A stretch of 64,000 nt of DNA from Cristatella mucedo (GCA_009760855.2 WPIO01000125.1:429001-493000); one strand, 5' to 3'. Counted from the stretch's first letter, positions 37,755-56,502 are shown. Notes: generated from the sequence alone by a model not told the origin. Translations and numbers: made by a program.

Positions 37755-38290
37755 ATACTAATAATAATTGTTTAGCATCCTAAGATAACTTAATCTCTAT
37801 ATAGGTGCTTTACAGGTGATGCAAGAGAATCAGTATCCAAGGGTTAGAGTGCAAGGTATCAAAAATACAGAAGCCAACAAGTATAATACTTAAGCCAGCA
37901 TGCTAAAGCAAACGTGAAGTCACTCACGGTCCCCGATTAGTAAGACCTTTGGCTAGTGGCATTTGCTGAATCACGTACAGGTGAGCAGGCAAAGTACATC
38001 CCGAACAAAAAGAGACAAGTTCACTGAGCAGAAGGGAAAGCTGACCAGAATAGGTGCTAGATCTTGGGCTGAGACCTAAAGAATGCAAAATGATTATTTA
38101 TAGTGACTTTACCCAGAAGCAAGCTCTAGATTTTCGGTGCTTGCGAGCTAAAGACTCGATCATCAAAAGATTTCAATTTAGTGAGAGGAACAGCAAGATC
38201 ACTGGATGCTGAGGAGCGGGTGGTGTAAGAGCACATTGGCATAGCAAGAAGGTCAGATAGTTGCTAACAAGAGAAGTGACCGGCTTAGGG
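37755..38290 (-). mobile_element. LINE-C 3' fragment
   Basis: TACTAATAATAATTGTTTAGCATCCTAAGATAACTTAATCTC is followed by ATAGGTGCTTTACAGGTGATGCAAGAGAA, GTCACTCACGGTCCCCGATTAGTAAGACC, GAACAAAAAGAGACAAGTTCACTGAGCAG and GGAAAGCTGACCAGAATAG, in the same order as the copies at 7.3 and 41.1 kb. Confidence 0.6.
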
Positions 38291-39360
38291 AAAACGTTGG
38301 GCCACAATCCAACCAGCATGCCCCTTCTGGCTGCCTATGGCACGGCCAAGTCTGGAACTTTCCTTTGCCTAATGTTGACCACGACCTTGATCTTAGGTAA
38401 TCGACTTCGTGGTCCTGCAATCTGACAATGGCTGCACATGCAAGATCGTATTTTTCTGATGCCAGCAGAAAATAGTGCTATCTATCCTGATTTAGTCCTG
38501 ATTCCAGTCTGAGCTCTATGTGCAGATCGTGTTTCTCTGGGCTATCCGATTGGGAGCTTGAGCAAACTCAACTGGAAGGATGCAATGAGGTTGGCAAGAA
38601 GACCAAAGAGGTTCTGCTAGTGTGTGAGCCAGTGTGTGCAGATGGAACCCAATCCTTCTGCTCGCTGTGAAGACAGAATGTGTTTATAATCAGGTCCAAA
38701 GACAATAAACCTGAAAGCTGATCGCATTGCCTGCTGCCCGACTTTTGCTTGATGGTTTGTATTCCAGCCAATCCTGCTTTCCCCATCGGTCACTTTGATA
38801 GCTCCATGTAAAGTCTCAATAGGACTATGATATCAATCCGATCCGTCAGTGTCTTAGCCTCTCATCGGTGTCTATATTCTCGCATATCTCCAAGGAAACA
38901 CAAGAAATCACACGACTCGTTCTGGTGAATGAGTGCAATCAGCATGTAACATCGTGCTGCAAGTTCGACAGATCTTGCAACAATTGTGGCCTTAGTGGCT
39001 GCTGGAGCTCTAACGGTGAAACAGAGCAGCCTGTGAATGAATAGCATGCGTCTAGCATTCGGATAAAAACCTACTGCTGGTGTAGCTGCTTCCTCTGCTG
39101 CAGGTACAGTTATCTTTAGAGGCAGCATCAGCTAAATATGAGAGCCTACCAATCTCTTTAGAGAGCACCTACATTCACCGGCTCTTTGGTGGCAGCTGCC
39201 ACCAATGACTGACAATACAGCTGTGCCCAAGGGGCATACCGGAGGTGGAACGTTGGCCCAGGCCCCCTTGCTCAGCCTTCCTATGATTGACTGCCTTGGG
39301 CAATGTCACACGGTCTGATCCTTCCTAGGCTTAAATCCTGAGTAAAGTGAGGTAAATTTC
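38291..39360. other. Unassigned intergenic stretch
   Basis: No repeat is shared with other parts of the window. A minus-strand frame at 39128-38862 (about 88 codons, including HRLLCFTVRAPAATKATIVARS and CYMLIALIHQNESC) reads smoothly. It has no domain I recognise and no supporting neighbour exon, so I do not call it a gene. Confidence 0.45.
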
Positions 39361-39364
39361 GGCC

Positions 39365-39520
39365 TGTTAAATAGCCTCATTTATATAGCTGTAGAGGAGC
39401 CTAAGCAAGTAATCACCTGCTTACAGTGGGCAATAAAGGCAGGACTCGAACCCACGACCTCGTGAGGCCAGTGCAGGCACCTTGTCATTGGCCTAATACC
39501 CAGGTCACCCATGATCACTT
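39365..39520 (-). mobile_element. SINE-B copy
   Basis: The reverse complement contains GGTCGTGGGTTCGAGTCCTGCC (strong B box), CTTTATTGCCCACTG, AGGCTCCTCTACAGCTATATAAATGAGGCTATTTAACAGGCC and, upstream, the TGACCTGGGTATTAGGCCAATGACAAGGTGCC A-box region. Confidence 0.75.
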
Positions 39521-39929
39521 TCAACAGAAACGAATGTGCACGGCAGAGGAAGTAAGCACTGAGCATCGACGGTCGGTGGTGAAAGAATCCCAAATTAGGA
39601 TAAGGCTAGAGCAGTAGCAAAACCTGCACTAGTGACGACAGAGAGAGTTTAGAGAATATCGAGATGCAATAAAGCTTACTACAGTACTCACGGCATCATT
39701 TCGAGAGGTCGCCAACTCATGGCTACCATCCATTGGCGATCGGGCTAGTCATATAACAATCATCGAACGAAAATACTTTGATTTATGCCGAACGTGAAAG
39801 CTCCGACAAGAGAGATTGCCTGGCCTTTTCCCAAAGAAATGATAGGTCCTATAGAAGGCACCTCAATTACACTTCTGTCGTCATCAGATCTGCAACTTAA
39901 GCCAGAGCAATGGCAGATCCAGCCAGCTA

Positions 39930-40075
39930 AGTCTTAGCTTAGAGGTGAGGTACTCCGGCTTCACGACTTCGTGGGTTTGAGCCCAGGCAATAAAGGACTG
40001 CCTGCTGCACTCCGGATGACAGCTCCAAGGCTACTCTGCTGCTATATCAATCAGGTAGCTCGGTCAGCTAACCTT
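39930..40075 (+). mobile_element. SINE-B copy
   Basis: TTAGCTTAGAGGTGAGGTACTCC (A-box region) is followed by TTCGTGGGTTTGAGCCCAGGC (B box), AATAAAGGACTGCC and CAAGGCTACTCTGCTGCTATATCAATCAGGTAGCTCGGTCAGCTAAC. It ends just before a TTTTTGCTGCAG acceptor-like site. Confidence 0.6.
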
Positions 40076-40225
40076 CACTTTTTGCTGCAGGTGCCTGCTC
40101 AACGTCCTGTCTGTACAAAGCCAACCATTCCCGGCACCCTGGCTGTTATTCTGGGCTGCATTTGTGAACACCGAAAGTCAAGATGTACTCATTCAGCATC
40201 CCACTACATAGTCCAGCACGTTGAG

Positions 40226-40430
40226 TTCCCACGTTGCTTTGCGGGCCTAACATGAAGGAGCACTGTAAGCTACCGAACTCTCATCGTGGTTACTGTATTA
40301 TCAGTGTCGATGACAGCAAGCCCTTTGACCTACTGGATGTGTACTGCTATACCTGCGCGGACAGAATCACGATGGGCAGCACCAAGCAGCTCACTCTCAA
40401 GCCGAAGCTCAAGCAGCAGCTCATGTACAG
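40226..40430 (+). pseudogene. Possible orphan exon resembling the second half of a ZnF-UBP domain
   Basis: After a possible AG acceptor (40224-40225) an open frame runs to a CAG|GTGAGG donor-like site at about 40430. It contains a CG pair, EHCKLPNSH, then LLDVYCYTCADRI and a basic KPKLKQQL end. The order H-x6-H followed by (V/L)xVYCYxCxD is that of the C-terminal half of the ubiquitin-binding ZnF-UBP domain in USP16/USP44-type deubiquitinases, with a longer spacer than usual. No first half with its CxxC pairs and no USP catalytic domain was found nearby. It could be a relic, a lone exon of a larger gene, or chance. A frameshifted open stretch (40091-40254) lies just upstream. Confidence 0.3.
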
Positions 40431-41044
40431 GTGAGGCCCATGGGATCGGCTAGCCGGTCAGGCCGTGGGCCTCGGCAGCATTGGCCGGCGACTAAGAAGA
40501 ACGATATTGATTTATGTCGCGTTAATGGCCAGGCACTGGAGCACCAACAATGGGCCATTGTCTCAAATAGCCAGGCTCAGGGCACTCCGAGTGGGCCGGA
40601 ACGTCATTCTCGAGCTCCAAGGCTATTGTGCTAACCCAAACACACGATTGCCTGATTGCAGTGTTTGGTTCAGCCTGGCAGCTCAGAAAATCTGGGCACT
40701 TGATGAGACTGGGCAGGGGGCAAACGGAGCCTTGCCATCAGCTAGTCCAGACCAGATCCTGCCTCCTAGAAACTTGCTGCAAGGCCCAATGCACTGATCA
40801 GTCACTAATGAATCCGAGGGAGAACCATCCAATGGAATGCCGTGACTCGGTTGTGTGTGCAGAGAGATACTAATAAAAATTACTAGATGAAAGTAAGAGG
40901 AAGAAAGAAAGATATATAGATAGCAAGAGATTGAGATGGTTTGAGAGAGACTTAGAGGTTAGAGAGTGAGAGAACAAGCTGATAGTTTGACTATGCAAAT
41001 GTTCCATGTCCTGTAATTTTGTGACAAACAATAATGATGATAAT

Positions 41045-41700
41045 GATATTATTAAGTCATTTATATTGCATCCTGAGAGTACTAAATTTCTATCCAGATA
41101 CTTTCCAACCTGCTGCACGAGAAGCAGTAACCATGGATTAATTGCATGCACATATCGTATGTTGCTTAGATAACACGCCAAAGTAAGTCAATACCATGCT
41201 CAAAAGCATACAAAAGCATACATGAAGATACCAAGCATACAAGCACAAAGCACACAAGGGGCAAGCAGTTAGTAGGACCTCGGGGTAGTAATGTGCACTG
41301 AATCATGCACTAGTAAGCACATACAGCACAGGGGAATAAAAGAGAACAACTTCACGGGCGATGAGAAAGCTGATCAAAAACGGATGGTCTTGAGGTGAGA
41401 CTTATATATATCGTTTAGTGTCCTGAGAGAACTAAATTTCTATTCAGGTGCTTCTCATATGACACAGGGCTCGAGCCTAAGACCTCGGTCCTCAAATACG
41501 TTGACCTTGACCGGGATGAGAACCCTAACCACTGGGCCAAACCAGGGTGGCAAATGATGTAAGGTCATTGCAGGTAGGAACCTTGCTAAATAATAGGTGC
41601 TAGACCACACTGGGGAAGCAAGAAGCAGGATAGGTAGGGCCTGGTTGCAGCTATTGAAAGGAACTGTAAGCCAGACAGAGGTTCTTGAAATCGATTCGAT
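41045..41700 (-). mobile_element. LINE-C 3' fragment interrupted by a SINE-A
   Basis: Plus-strand ATTATTAAGTCATTTATATTGCATCCTGAGAGTACTAAATTTC, GCTGCACGAGAAGCAGTAACC, GTTAGTAGGACCTCGG and AGAGAACAACTTCACGGGCGATGAGAAAGCTGATC match LINE-C. The body stops at about 41400 and resumes at about 41560 (GCAAATGATGTAAGG...GGGAAGCAAGAAGCAGGATAGGTAGGG...CGATTCGATGCTGGATG), leaving a SINE-A in between. Confidence 0.6.
41403..41558 (-). mobile_element. SINE-A copy inserted in LINE-C
   Basis: The reverse complement reads CCTGGTTTGGCCCAGTGGTTAGGGTTCTC, then GAGGTCTTAGGCTCGAGCCCTGTG (B box), ATGAGAAGCACCTGAATAGAAATTTAGTTCTCTCAGGACACTAAAC. The surrounding LINE-C continues on both sides. Confidence 0.7.
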
Positions 41701-41744
41701 GCTGGATGTTATGGAAGCAGTGAAGCTCAGACAAGAGTAATAAA

Positions 41745-42295
41745 ATGGTAATGCATTCGTATTGTGCCCTCGAACTTAATCTCCTTCTGGGTACTTTGCA
41801 TGTGCTGTAAAGAAAACATGATTACATGGTTAGTCGTGACATGCACAATACATACACACACAATATGGTTAGAGGTGACATTCACAGTGTCAGCACGAAT
41901 AAGCACGCAAAGAACGAATCACAAGGACCAACTAAACGTTTCGATAAAAAGGTGCATTTTTGCCTTTTTATTAAATGTCATCATGTCAGGGGATATCGTG
42001 AGTGAGTCAGGCGTGAGTTCCAGCTTTGGGAGCATGCGAACTAAAGGCATGGTCTCCAAATGATTTTGAGGATAGCTTGAGGCACAGCTAAGCGATTGTG
42101 TCAGAAAAGCAGGTGGTCAGACGCCCAGGTTGGTTTGGGAGTAAGTCTGATAGGTAGGCTGGAGCCAGAGAATGAGGGGGACCTAAAGTGAGTGACAAAA
42201 CCTTGAAGTCGATACACTGCTTGATTGGGACCCAGCGCAGGTCGGGAGCCAGTGCAGGTCGGCAAGAAGTAGTGTCGTGTGGCAACGGTGACGCC
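41745..42295 (-). mobile_element. LINE-A copy, diverged C-terminus and 3' UTR
   Basis: The reversed 3' UTR (TTGTGCCCTCGAACTTAATCTCCTTCTGGGTACTTTGCATGTGCTG, TGGTTAGAGGTGACATTCACAGTGTCAGCACG) is followed by minus-strand coding words (DFKVLSLT, PHSLAPAYLSDLLP). There is a short internal duplication of the AGTGCAGGTCGG words near 42240-42260. Confidence 0.7.
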
Positions 42296-42638
42296 CCTGT
42301 GATTGCCTCTTCTCCTGCCGGCTAGATCCGGCGATCGATAGAAGTGGGTCATGGCTGGCTAATTTAACAATAAAAGCCGTTGTCTAAATCAAGCTAGGCA
42401 TGAATGAGCAAGCCACGAAAGCAAGGCACTGAATGGCTAATCCACTACGCGGTGCTGCCACCTGGTTCTCGTCCAGCAATTGTTGCAGTCGTATTCAAGC
42501 AGCAAGGATGGGGGAAGGTCCGTGAGGTGAACGAAGGGTACAGGGAGGTCTTCAGCCACAGCTCGCACAGCCATCGACACTAGCTGGCGCTCGGATGGCC
42601 ACCTCGGTGCACTCGCGCCTGCTGCACAGCCACCACTC

Positions 42639-42760
<122 letters not shown>

Positions 42761-43778
42761 AGCTCTACGTAATGCTTGCTGTTCTTTGCAGATGCTAAGC
42801 AACAGGCTGCCTGCACGGCTAGAGAGTGGAGGCCCGGAGCAGTAGCGGCAGCCGCTCAGCTCGTGTGTCGTGGCTGTGAGAGCAGTGTAAGCGGCCCAGT
42901 GGAGCAGTTTCGAGGAGCTGGCTCTGACTGGCCACACACCGGCAGTCGATGCAGCATGCCGCTCGGCTTTCTCTGCCGCTTGCTGCGCCTAGAGCGATCT
43001 CACCGTGAGCGAGGTCACGAGCATTCGTCTACCGAGCTAGCTGCACGCTCCGGTGCCACTCGGTGGCCGCGCACGCTCTGGTCTCGATTGGCAGTGGCGA
43101 CCGAAGCTGGGGAGCCGACCGTGCTCTTCCGTCACGCTAGCTCGCGAGGCTGCAGTAACGCCTGTGGTCTGCATAGCCAACCGGCAGCCAGTGGACCGTG
43201 GGGTCGGCTGCCGGTAAGCGCAAACCGAATCCTTGAAATTTATAGTCACATATGGTAGGATACCATGTGTGCTGTGCCTGCTCGAGCTTTGCAGCCATTC
43301 GCGAAAAGCTCCACATAGCAAAGAGGTGGGAGACCCACAGGTGGGCTGTGGACAACTGTGAGTTAGTCGCCACTCACAAGCCGGGTAACCAGGACTGCTG
43401 GGCCAGGTCAAGCAGCCTTGCTTGCGCACTCGCCAAGGGGTGGCTGTCTCCACATCTGGTTTCACAGGGCCAGCGAGAACTGAGCAGATGTTGGTACCGT
43501 ACCTCTGCATCCGGCCGTGCACCACAGCAACGTCAGGGCATAGGCTTTTTCGGTCCAATGCCCGAACGGCACGTATGCTGCATCGGTGGCTGCCGGCTAG
43601 TCGTCGGTGCCTCGTGCCATTCAGTACAGCACTCTTCTGCTTATGACAAGCAGCTGCCAACAAGCATTCGCCCACTAGCAAAGCTCTTGACCGAAGAAGA
43701 AGAAGCTGTTTTCTTCTGCTGCAGCCGCAGCAGTGCCGCCTGGGCTGAGAGACTAGCCGTGGCTGCTGAGAGAGAGTG
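42761..43778. other. GC-rich unassigned segment between CT and GA tracts
   Basis: The segment is richer in GC and CG than its surroundings and has long open frames on both strands (plus 42776-43258 and 43252-43779). These contain no recognised domain and no splice-consistent partner. The plus frame after 43252 is Cys/Ala-rich (VGYHVCCACSSFAAIREKLH). It could be an unknown gene or promoter-like sequence; I cannot decide. Confidence 0.4.
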
Positions 43779-43802
43779 AGAGAGACACACACACACACAC
43801 AC

Positions 43803-43849
<47 letters not shown>

Positions 43850-44190
43850 TAGGCGAGGAAAGACAGACAGAGAGAGAGGGGGAGGGCGAGGAGAGAGAGA
43901 CACACACACAAAGAGAGACAGGGAGAGAGAACGAGAGATAGGGAGAGTGAGACAGAGACAGAGAGAGACAGAGACAGAGACAGAGAGAGGGAGGCAGAGA
44001 GACAGGGAGAGACCAAGACAGAGAGAGGAGAGAGACAGAGAAAGACAGAGACAGAGAGACACGGAGAGACAGAAAGAGAGACAGGGAGAGAGAGAGAAAC
44101 GGGGAGAAAGAGAGACCGAGAGAGAGAGAGAGAGAGATAGGGAGAGAGAAAGAGAGACAGGGAGAGAGAGAGAGAGAGAGAGAGAGCCGT
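43779..44190. repeat. GA/CAGA purine-rich simple repeat
   Basis: About 410 bp of GAGA, GACAGA and ACACAC units, beginning AGAGAGAGTGAGAGAGACACACACACAC and ending in a pure GA run. The opposite strand gives a very long Leu/Ser-rich open frame (to about 397 codons) that is only a translation of this repeat. Confidence 0.97.
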
Positions 44191-46390
44191 GGCCAATGGA
44201 GCGAAACCTGCCCTTACCCACCAGCAGCATGTGGCAGCAAGATCTGCGGCTCTATCTGCCATGCAACATGCATGCGCTGCTGCAAGGCAATAGGTCGAAG
44301 GCAGAATGCTTGATGCCTGCCGTTGGGTAGGCACGGAGGGACGTGTCGCAGCATCCGTTGGCTGTCACCGGAAGACGACGGATTGCTGTTCGCCCTAGGA
44401 TTTGCAGCAGCTGCTTCAGCAGCTGTTTCAGACGTGTCCCAATTCGGAGCGAATCCCAGCGAATGAGCTGATTCCAGCGATGTCGCTGACATGTGCAACT
44501 CAGGAGAGTGCCTGCACAGCAGCCCCTCGCTCTACCCTGCGAGCACCACATTCCCAACGATAAAAAAAATTCTTTTGTTTGTTTTTATATTACCCTGCGA
44601 GCACAGCATTCCCAGCGATGGGGCCGAGCCGACCGTTTACGGTGCAAGCAGTGCCAGCAGTCGAGCTGGCAGGCGAACACTCGAGCCCCGGTCTCTCGAG
44701 CCGGTCGGCCGACCTTGCAGAGGATGTGTGCACAGGCGACGGCCGGCTGGACCGCATACAGTAAGGTCAGGCACTGCTGATAGGGCTGTTTGCTCAGCCA
44801 TCTAGCACTGGTCGGCTAGGTAGCCGGAGGGTAGCAAATGGTACAACAGACACCACAGAATGAGACAAGCTGCTCTCGGCGGAAGCTGCACAAGCTGCTG
44901 GTCAACGAATGGGGAAAGGGAGCAGCTGCTGCTGCTGCTGCTCTTGTGTGGCTGGACAGCTCTCTCGGTAGCTGCTTAGCACTAGGGTCTCGAAATGCCA
45001 ACCAACTCTCTGCAAGGACGTGGCTAAATTTAGCAAGGGTAAAGCAAGAGTAAGACACGACAGAAGAGGTCGTTATTGCAAGCTTCCTTCTATACACAGC
45101 CAGTCTATTTTCGGAATCATTCAGGTGGTGGAAAGAATTGTTGACGGCGCTTAGTGTATCGCCTCGCTTTACTTTGCCAGGCCAAGGGCACAAGCAAGGC
45201 AATCGTCTTGACCTGAGCAGGTGGCGAACCGTGGCCTAAGCAAAGCCATAAATCCTGGTGCAGGCATAGCAGATGCCGACCATATTTAGTAACACGGCGA
45301 TCTCGGCTGGGCAAAGGCTGAGCAGCCCATCTTTTGTGTGCACTCATGCAGGCATTGGCACAGTTGTTTTGCTCCGAGGCTTTGGCACTGCATAAAGTGG
45401 TCATGGTGCCTCCCTCTGCTCATCAAATGCTCAGTACGGCCCAACTCTTTTCTGTATTGTGCAGACGATAGCAATGTCTCACCAGCAGCAGGCACTTGCA
45501 ATCTGAATCGGCCGTATCGAACATGACTCGAGAAAGGAATCATCGGCACTAGGCACCAGAGATCCACTGACATCACATTACCTCACGACTCTACCAGGCA
45601 CATAACCACTGACCAAGCTGTGCAAGCTGTGAGGCCGCAGGGGGCTAGGCTGCTACTAATCAGGGGTGCATCGACCAACCACAAACCAAAATCTGGAATG
45701 GAAGCATTGTCGGACCGGTAAACCACAGTCGCATCTCACACACCGAAAGGGCCTGCACAACGGCAGCAGTCTGCCTAAAGAGGGGGGGGGTGTCTGATGT
45801 GATTTATGCGACTAGGCAAGGCCGACTGTCTAGCCATACATCAGTGGTGGGGCATACTGCTCATTCGGCCGTGCAGCACTTGTCCTACAGCTTGTCCTAC
45901 AGCTTGTCCTACGAAGCCCAGGTCGGCCTGCCAATCATGATTCCCTCTGGTCAACCCCAAGCTTCACAGCCAGGAGACTGGCAACTGTTCACTGAAGCTG
46001 CTGGCATGCACACAGCAAACAAGTGCTAGCGGCCTTCGGCCGGACCCCTTTGCCTCCAGCACAAGGTTTGCTCTTCGCTAGGTGGCGCTGGCTGAGCGAG
46101 GGTTCGGAGCACGTGCAGCATCGGTTCAGCACGGCGACAAACGCAGCAGTGCCTGGGAAGCAGCTGCTGCCACAGCCGTCGGCAGCCGATGCGAGCATGT
46201 GTCCATTGTCTTGCAGGTGACCAAAAAACGCAAGCATCCACGTGCGTCTTTGGAAGACTCCTATTCAGCCACAGCATCGCTAGACGATGGACGCCTGCTT
46301 GCGCAGGCAAACAGCTGCAACTAAAAATTACTGCTATTCGACAGAGTGGAAACTATGTCAACATGCTCCAACAATGTAGTGGCCAAGAGT
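44191..46390. other. Intergenic stretch downstream of MKNK
   Basis: No exon or transposon is recognised. Two small direct duplications are visible: TACCCTGCGAGCAC(C/A)(A/G)CATTCCCA at 44533 and 44591, and three units of CTTGTCCTACAG/GA at 45879-45914. Gln/Ala-type open frames come from scattered CAG/GCA-rich words. Confidence 0.5.
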
Positions 46391-46391
46391 G

Positions 46392-46397
46392 TTTATT
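46392..46397 (-). terminator. Candidate poly(A) signal for MKNK
   Basis: TTTATT on plus gives AATAAA on minus, about 790 nt after the MKNK stop. It is the first AATAAA met on that strand. Usage is inferred. Confidence 0.4.
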
Positions 46398-47187
46398 GCA
46401 GTTACAGTAGCAGGACACAATGCAAACAGGGCGCAGGCGCCTGCTCGGCTGCATTTGGCCAAACTCACTGCATCTCACAGAATGGTTGCACTGCCGCCGC
46501 CACCAGGACAGCACAGCTGCTGAGACAGCAACAACAGCACTCGGATAACGACTGCACGTCATCCTGGTGCAGCTGCTGATGCCACCACGCTTGCAAGGGT
46601 TGGCAGCCGCATGGAGCACACCGAGACTCTGCATCGTCACGCCTCGCCAAACCACCACCGTCTTTCCACAGCAGCCGCCGCAACCACCACCACCACCACC
46701 ATAGCCGACATTGTACCAGCCTTAACTTGGAGAGAGTAGGGGGGAAGAAAGACGTAGTTAGACGGATAACAGTGACAGAAATGCATGATCAAGCATAGAG
46801 CATGGATCCTCGAGATAATGCAGCAAAAGCAAGGTCAGGCCACACAGGGGCCACCTGAGCAACGCACACCGACCGGCGACCAAAGCAGCAGCAGCTAGAG
46901 CAGGAGCTCCCGGCAGCACAACCTTCTGCCATGCAGCCAGCAACGGCTCTCAGCTTCACCGAGTCACCACCAATAACGCCTCAGACCAGACGTGCAAGCA
47001 CAATGACTTTTTTGCGGCCTCCTGACATTGACCCTCCTAGCCCATCAGCCCGATCACCTCCTAGTCCAGCCAGTCGCAACTGCCGAGCTCCTCGATCTGC
47101 CCACTGCTGCTACTGCCGCGCCCACTGCTCCGATGTCAAGACAGTTGCGCACTGCTGGCTGATCTAATTAAGCAAAAAAGCTATCGA

Positions 47188-53910
<6,723 letters not shown>

Positions 53911-54064
53911 TCCCGGCCGCTAAGAACGACAGTCGACCGCGAGCGTCCAGAACAAAGCCAGCAAGCAGCAGCAGCTGCACAGACGGCGAAGTTAGCATCC
54001 CGTGACGCGCGGTCCGTGCTACCGCGCTAACGCCACGTCTTTTTCTAATCCACACACAACGGTA

Positions 54065-54116
54065 GGAGACTAGACGCAGACTATAAAGCAGGAGACTAGA
54101 CGCGGAATATACAGCA
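54065..54116. repeat. 26-bp tandem duplication
   Basis: GGAGACTAGACGC(A)GA... occurs at 54065-54090 and 54091-54116, about 155-206 bp upstream of the MKNK start codon. The two units differ at several positions. Confidence 0.85.
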
Positions 54117-54371
54117 TCAAATGACACCGACGGCCGTCAGCATAAGGCAGAGCGGGCTGCGCGGTCAAAGCGCGTAAAAAGCTGCCGCGATGCTGGCGAC
54201 GTTAGAAAGGCTGCAGAAAAATGCACTCATAGCCTAGGGAAACTAACCTATCATGTGTAATCAGACGTCTCTCGTTCGCATCGTCGACCGACCAGCAGCA
54301 CGAGGCCAGCACGTCCTCCTCCGTTCACTACATCCGCAGGGTCTGGACGGGCTATTTTGAACGGATGTGAA

Positions 54372-54379
54372 TGACGTCA
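54372..54379. promoter_or_regulatory. Palindromic CRE/ATF site TGACGTCA
   Basis: A perfect CRE lies 462 bp upstream of the MKNK start codon in CpG-rich sequence. It is identical to the site in the SLC25A17 promoter. Confidence 0.45.
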
Positions 54380-54902
54380 GCCCCGGCGCCCGGGGCGGGC
54401 CAGGCCTGCGCGTCTCCCGCCCGCTACGCACCGACAGGCGTTTGTCGACTGAGGCCTAGTTGCCCGTGCGCTGCGAGCTGCGCAGCCTAGGGCCACCACA
54501 GGGTTTGCAATGCAACTGCATTTACAGGCTGATAAATAATTTCCGCCGCTGCCCTCCTCAATCCCCGCCCAGCAGCGCTCGCTACAGCACTGCCAGAATC
54601 CGGGTTCTTTAGGGCGGTTGCGCCGTCGTTGAGCTTCGCATTGCAGTGCGACAACGACCGCGCGTAAAAAGCCAGCTGGATCCGCGACCTCGCTCTCCGA
54701 GAGCGCGCCTTATTAAACGCGTCGTGCGCTGCCGCTTGGGACCGCGTCGCTTGCTAGCCGAGCGGCCTCCGCGAACGGGTCGGACTCGCGCGACAGGCTC
54801 GTGCACCGTCGCCCCCTGGCCCGAGAGGGTCGCGCGCGGCCCACGCGTTCGCGGATGCTAGGGCCGCCTCGTCTATTCGAGCGGGACGTCTAATCGCGCT
54901 CA

Positions 54903-55345
54903 GGTAAACGCGCGGCGGCGTCAGCTAAACCAGCCGGATTATGGCGGATAATTATTATTTATGATTATGCGATTATATGACGATTTATTGCCGAGGCCGT
55001 ATAAAATGCCGGCGCTCTGAGATAGGCGGGCAGTTGGGATTCCAGACTCGGCATTGGCATTGATTAGAGCCTAGCCGTTAGTGTACGTCGCGGCCTACGT
55101 TGAACGCCTGTAACCGACCGCTATTGTCAAATAGACTTGTCTACATTATGGATACGGACTTGACATTTTAAGGTACGAGGAGTGCTCGTCGTCGCTAGCC
55201 GCGCTACGAGGTTCAGGCATCGCCAGTATTCGGCGGGCGTCGGCTGAGACTAACTAGCACCGCTACAAGCGCTGAGTTTGGGGCCTAGTTCTGACCGGAC
55301 GTTGAAGCCGCAAGCCGCGTTTGTATCATTCAACATCGCGTCGCA
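54903..55345 (+). repeat. 5' LTR
   Basis: Starts near AAACGCGCGGCGGCGTCAGC and ends near TTTGTATCATTCAACA. TATAAAA is at 55000-55006; the poly(A) hexamer has mutated to AATAGA (55130-55135). Confidence 0.65.
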
Positions 55346-56343
55346 CGCGGTGAATAATTGCAGAGGATCCTAGCAGTCGTTTGGTGTTAGTCTAATTGCT
55401 TGTGACTCTGTTGGTGAACATCAAATCTGAAAGATTGAGTTTTTATTGGCGTGTTAAATTTACGAACTGAATGCGATAGCGAGCCATTGAATGGTGAAAT
55501 AGCTGACTGCTATGCTGAACTTCAGGAGTCGGAAAATTCTCCGGCCGAACCTTTGCGAATTGCGATGCAGTGCTTAGCCAATGTTAAGCAATTGGCTAAT
55601 AGTACAGCTCTGATCTTAAGCGACATATGAAAATATGCTCACACCATGGATAGCACAAGGCGGTAGAGGCAGCTTAGCAGAATATAGCTGCCATTTAAAC
55701 GTTCTATTTTGAAAAGTGTGAATATCCTGAAAGCAGAGTTATGTCAACGTCTGACGCATCAGTCAGGAATATGTAATCTAAATGTCGTGGCTAAATAGCT
55801 GAGAGTAATGCTGGAACTGGTACGTGGCTAGAAATTAAGTGAGCTAGTGACAGCATCAGGCTTTAACTTACAACGGTTAATCTGGAAGATGTCGAAGGCG
55901 ATAAGGTGACCAATGTAGCACTGATGCAGGCCATTGTTGAAACTCCCGTGTGTTGAAATCGGGAAACCCGGTCGGTATACGGCTTGAAAAGCCAGTGGTT
56001 ACGATCTTACGCGAGAGCACAGAAATTGCTGCCGATAACGAGAAGGTGCCCGGTACCTTTTGTTTTGACTGACGATTGAAGTGCGAAGTGGTCTTCTTCT
56101 TGAGCTGGTTATAGCCACTGTGGAGGTTGTGTCTGTTGTAGCTTGCTTCGAGACTGCTACAATTCGAACTGTTGAGGTTATGGACTGCTGCTCTGACGCT
56201 GAACGAGCCTCTTTCTCTGACTGCGAGCCTACTACAGGTGATGCCTGCACTACCAGTAATGTGACTGTAGCGAAGCCTTGCTATGCGCCAGACGAGGAGC
56301 AGGTTTGGCAACGGGCTGTGTGGCTACAATGTTATTTGCCTCG

Positions 56344-56502
56344 CTGGTGTGGCCCAGTGATTAAGGTGCTCGCCCCAACTAAGGCCTGGCCGAGGTTGTT
56401 GGCTCGAGCCTCGTGGCCTATGCGAAGCGCCTGAAGAGAGATGAATTAATTTCACCGATGGCCCTATACAAATGAATTATATATATATATATATATATAT
56501 CG
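56344..56502 (+). mobile_element. SINE-A copy inside the LTR element
   Basis: GCTGGTGTGGCCCAGTGATTAAGGTGCTCGCC (A box), TGTTGGCTCGAGCCTCGTGG (B box), GCGAAGCGCCTGAAGAGAGATGAATTAATTTCACCGATGGCCCTATACAAATGAATTAT, ending in an (AT)n run (56470-56500). Confidence 0.8.

Larger units (their letters stand above)
53911..54900 (-). promoter_or_regulatory. CpG-rich putative MKNK promoter / 5' UTR
   Basis: The sequence upstream of the MKNK start codon is CG-rich to about 54.9 kb, where an LTR element begins. It holds a 26-bp tandem duplication at 54065-54116 (GGAGACTAGACGC...GCA twice) and a CRE at 54372-54379. A further first exon or 5' UTR intron cannot be excluded. Confidence 0.55.

Noticed and set aside
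43037-44334. Minus-strand open frames up to about 397 codons, Leu/Ser-rich, and the plus-strand Arg/Glu-rich counterpart
   Set aside because: They are produced by the GA/CT simple repeat at 43779-44190; dinucleotide repeats keep frames open on both strands.
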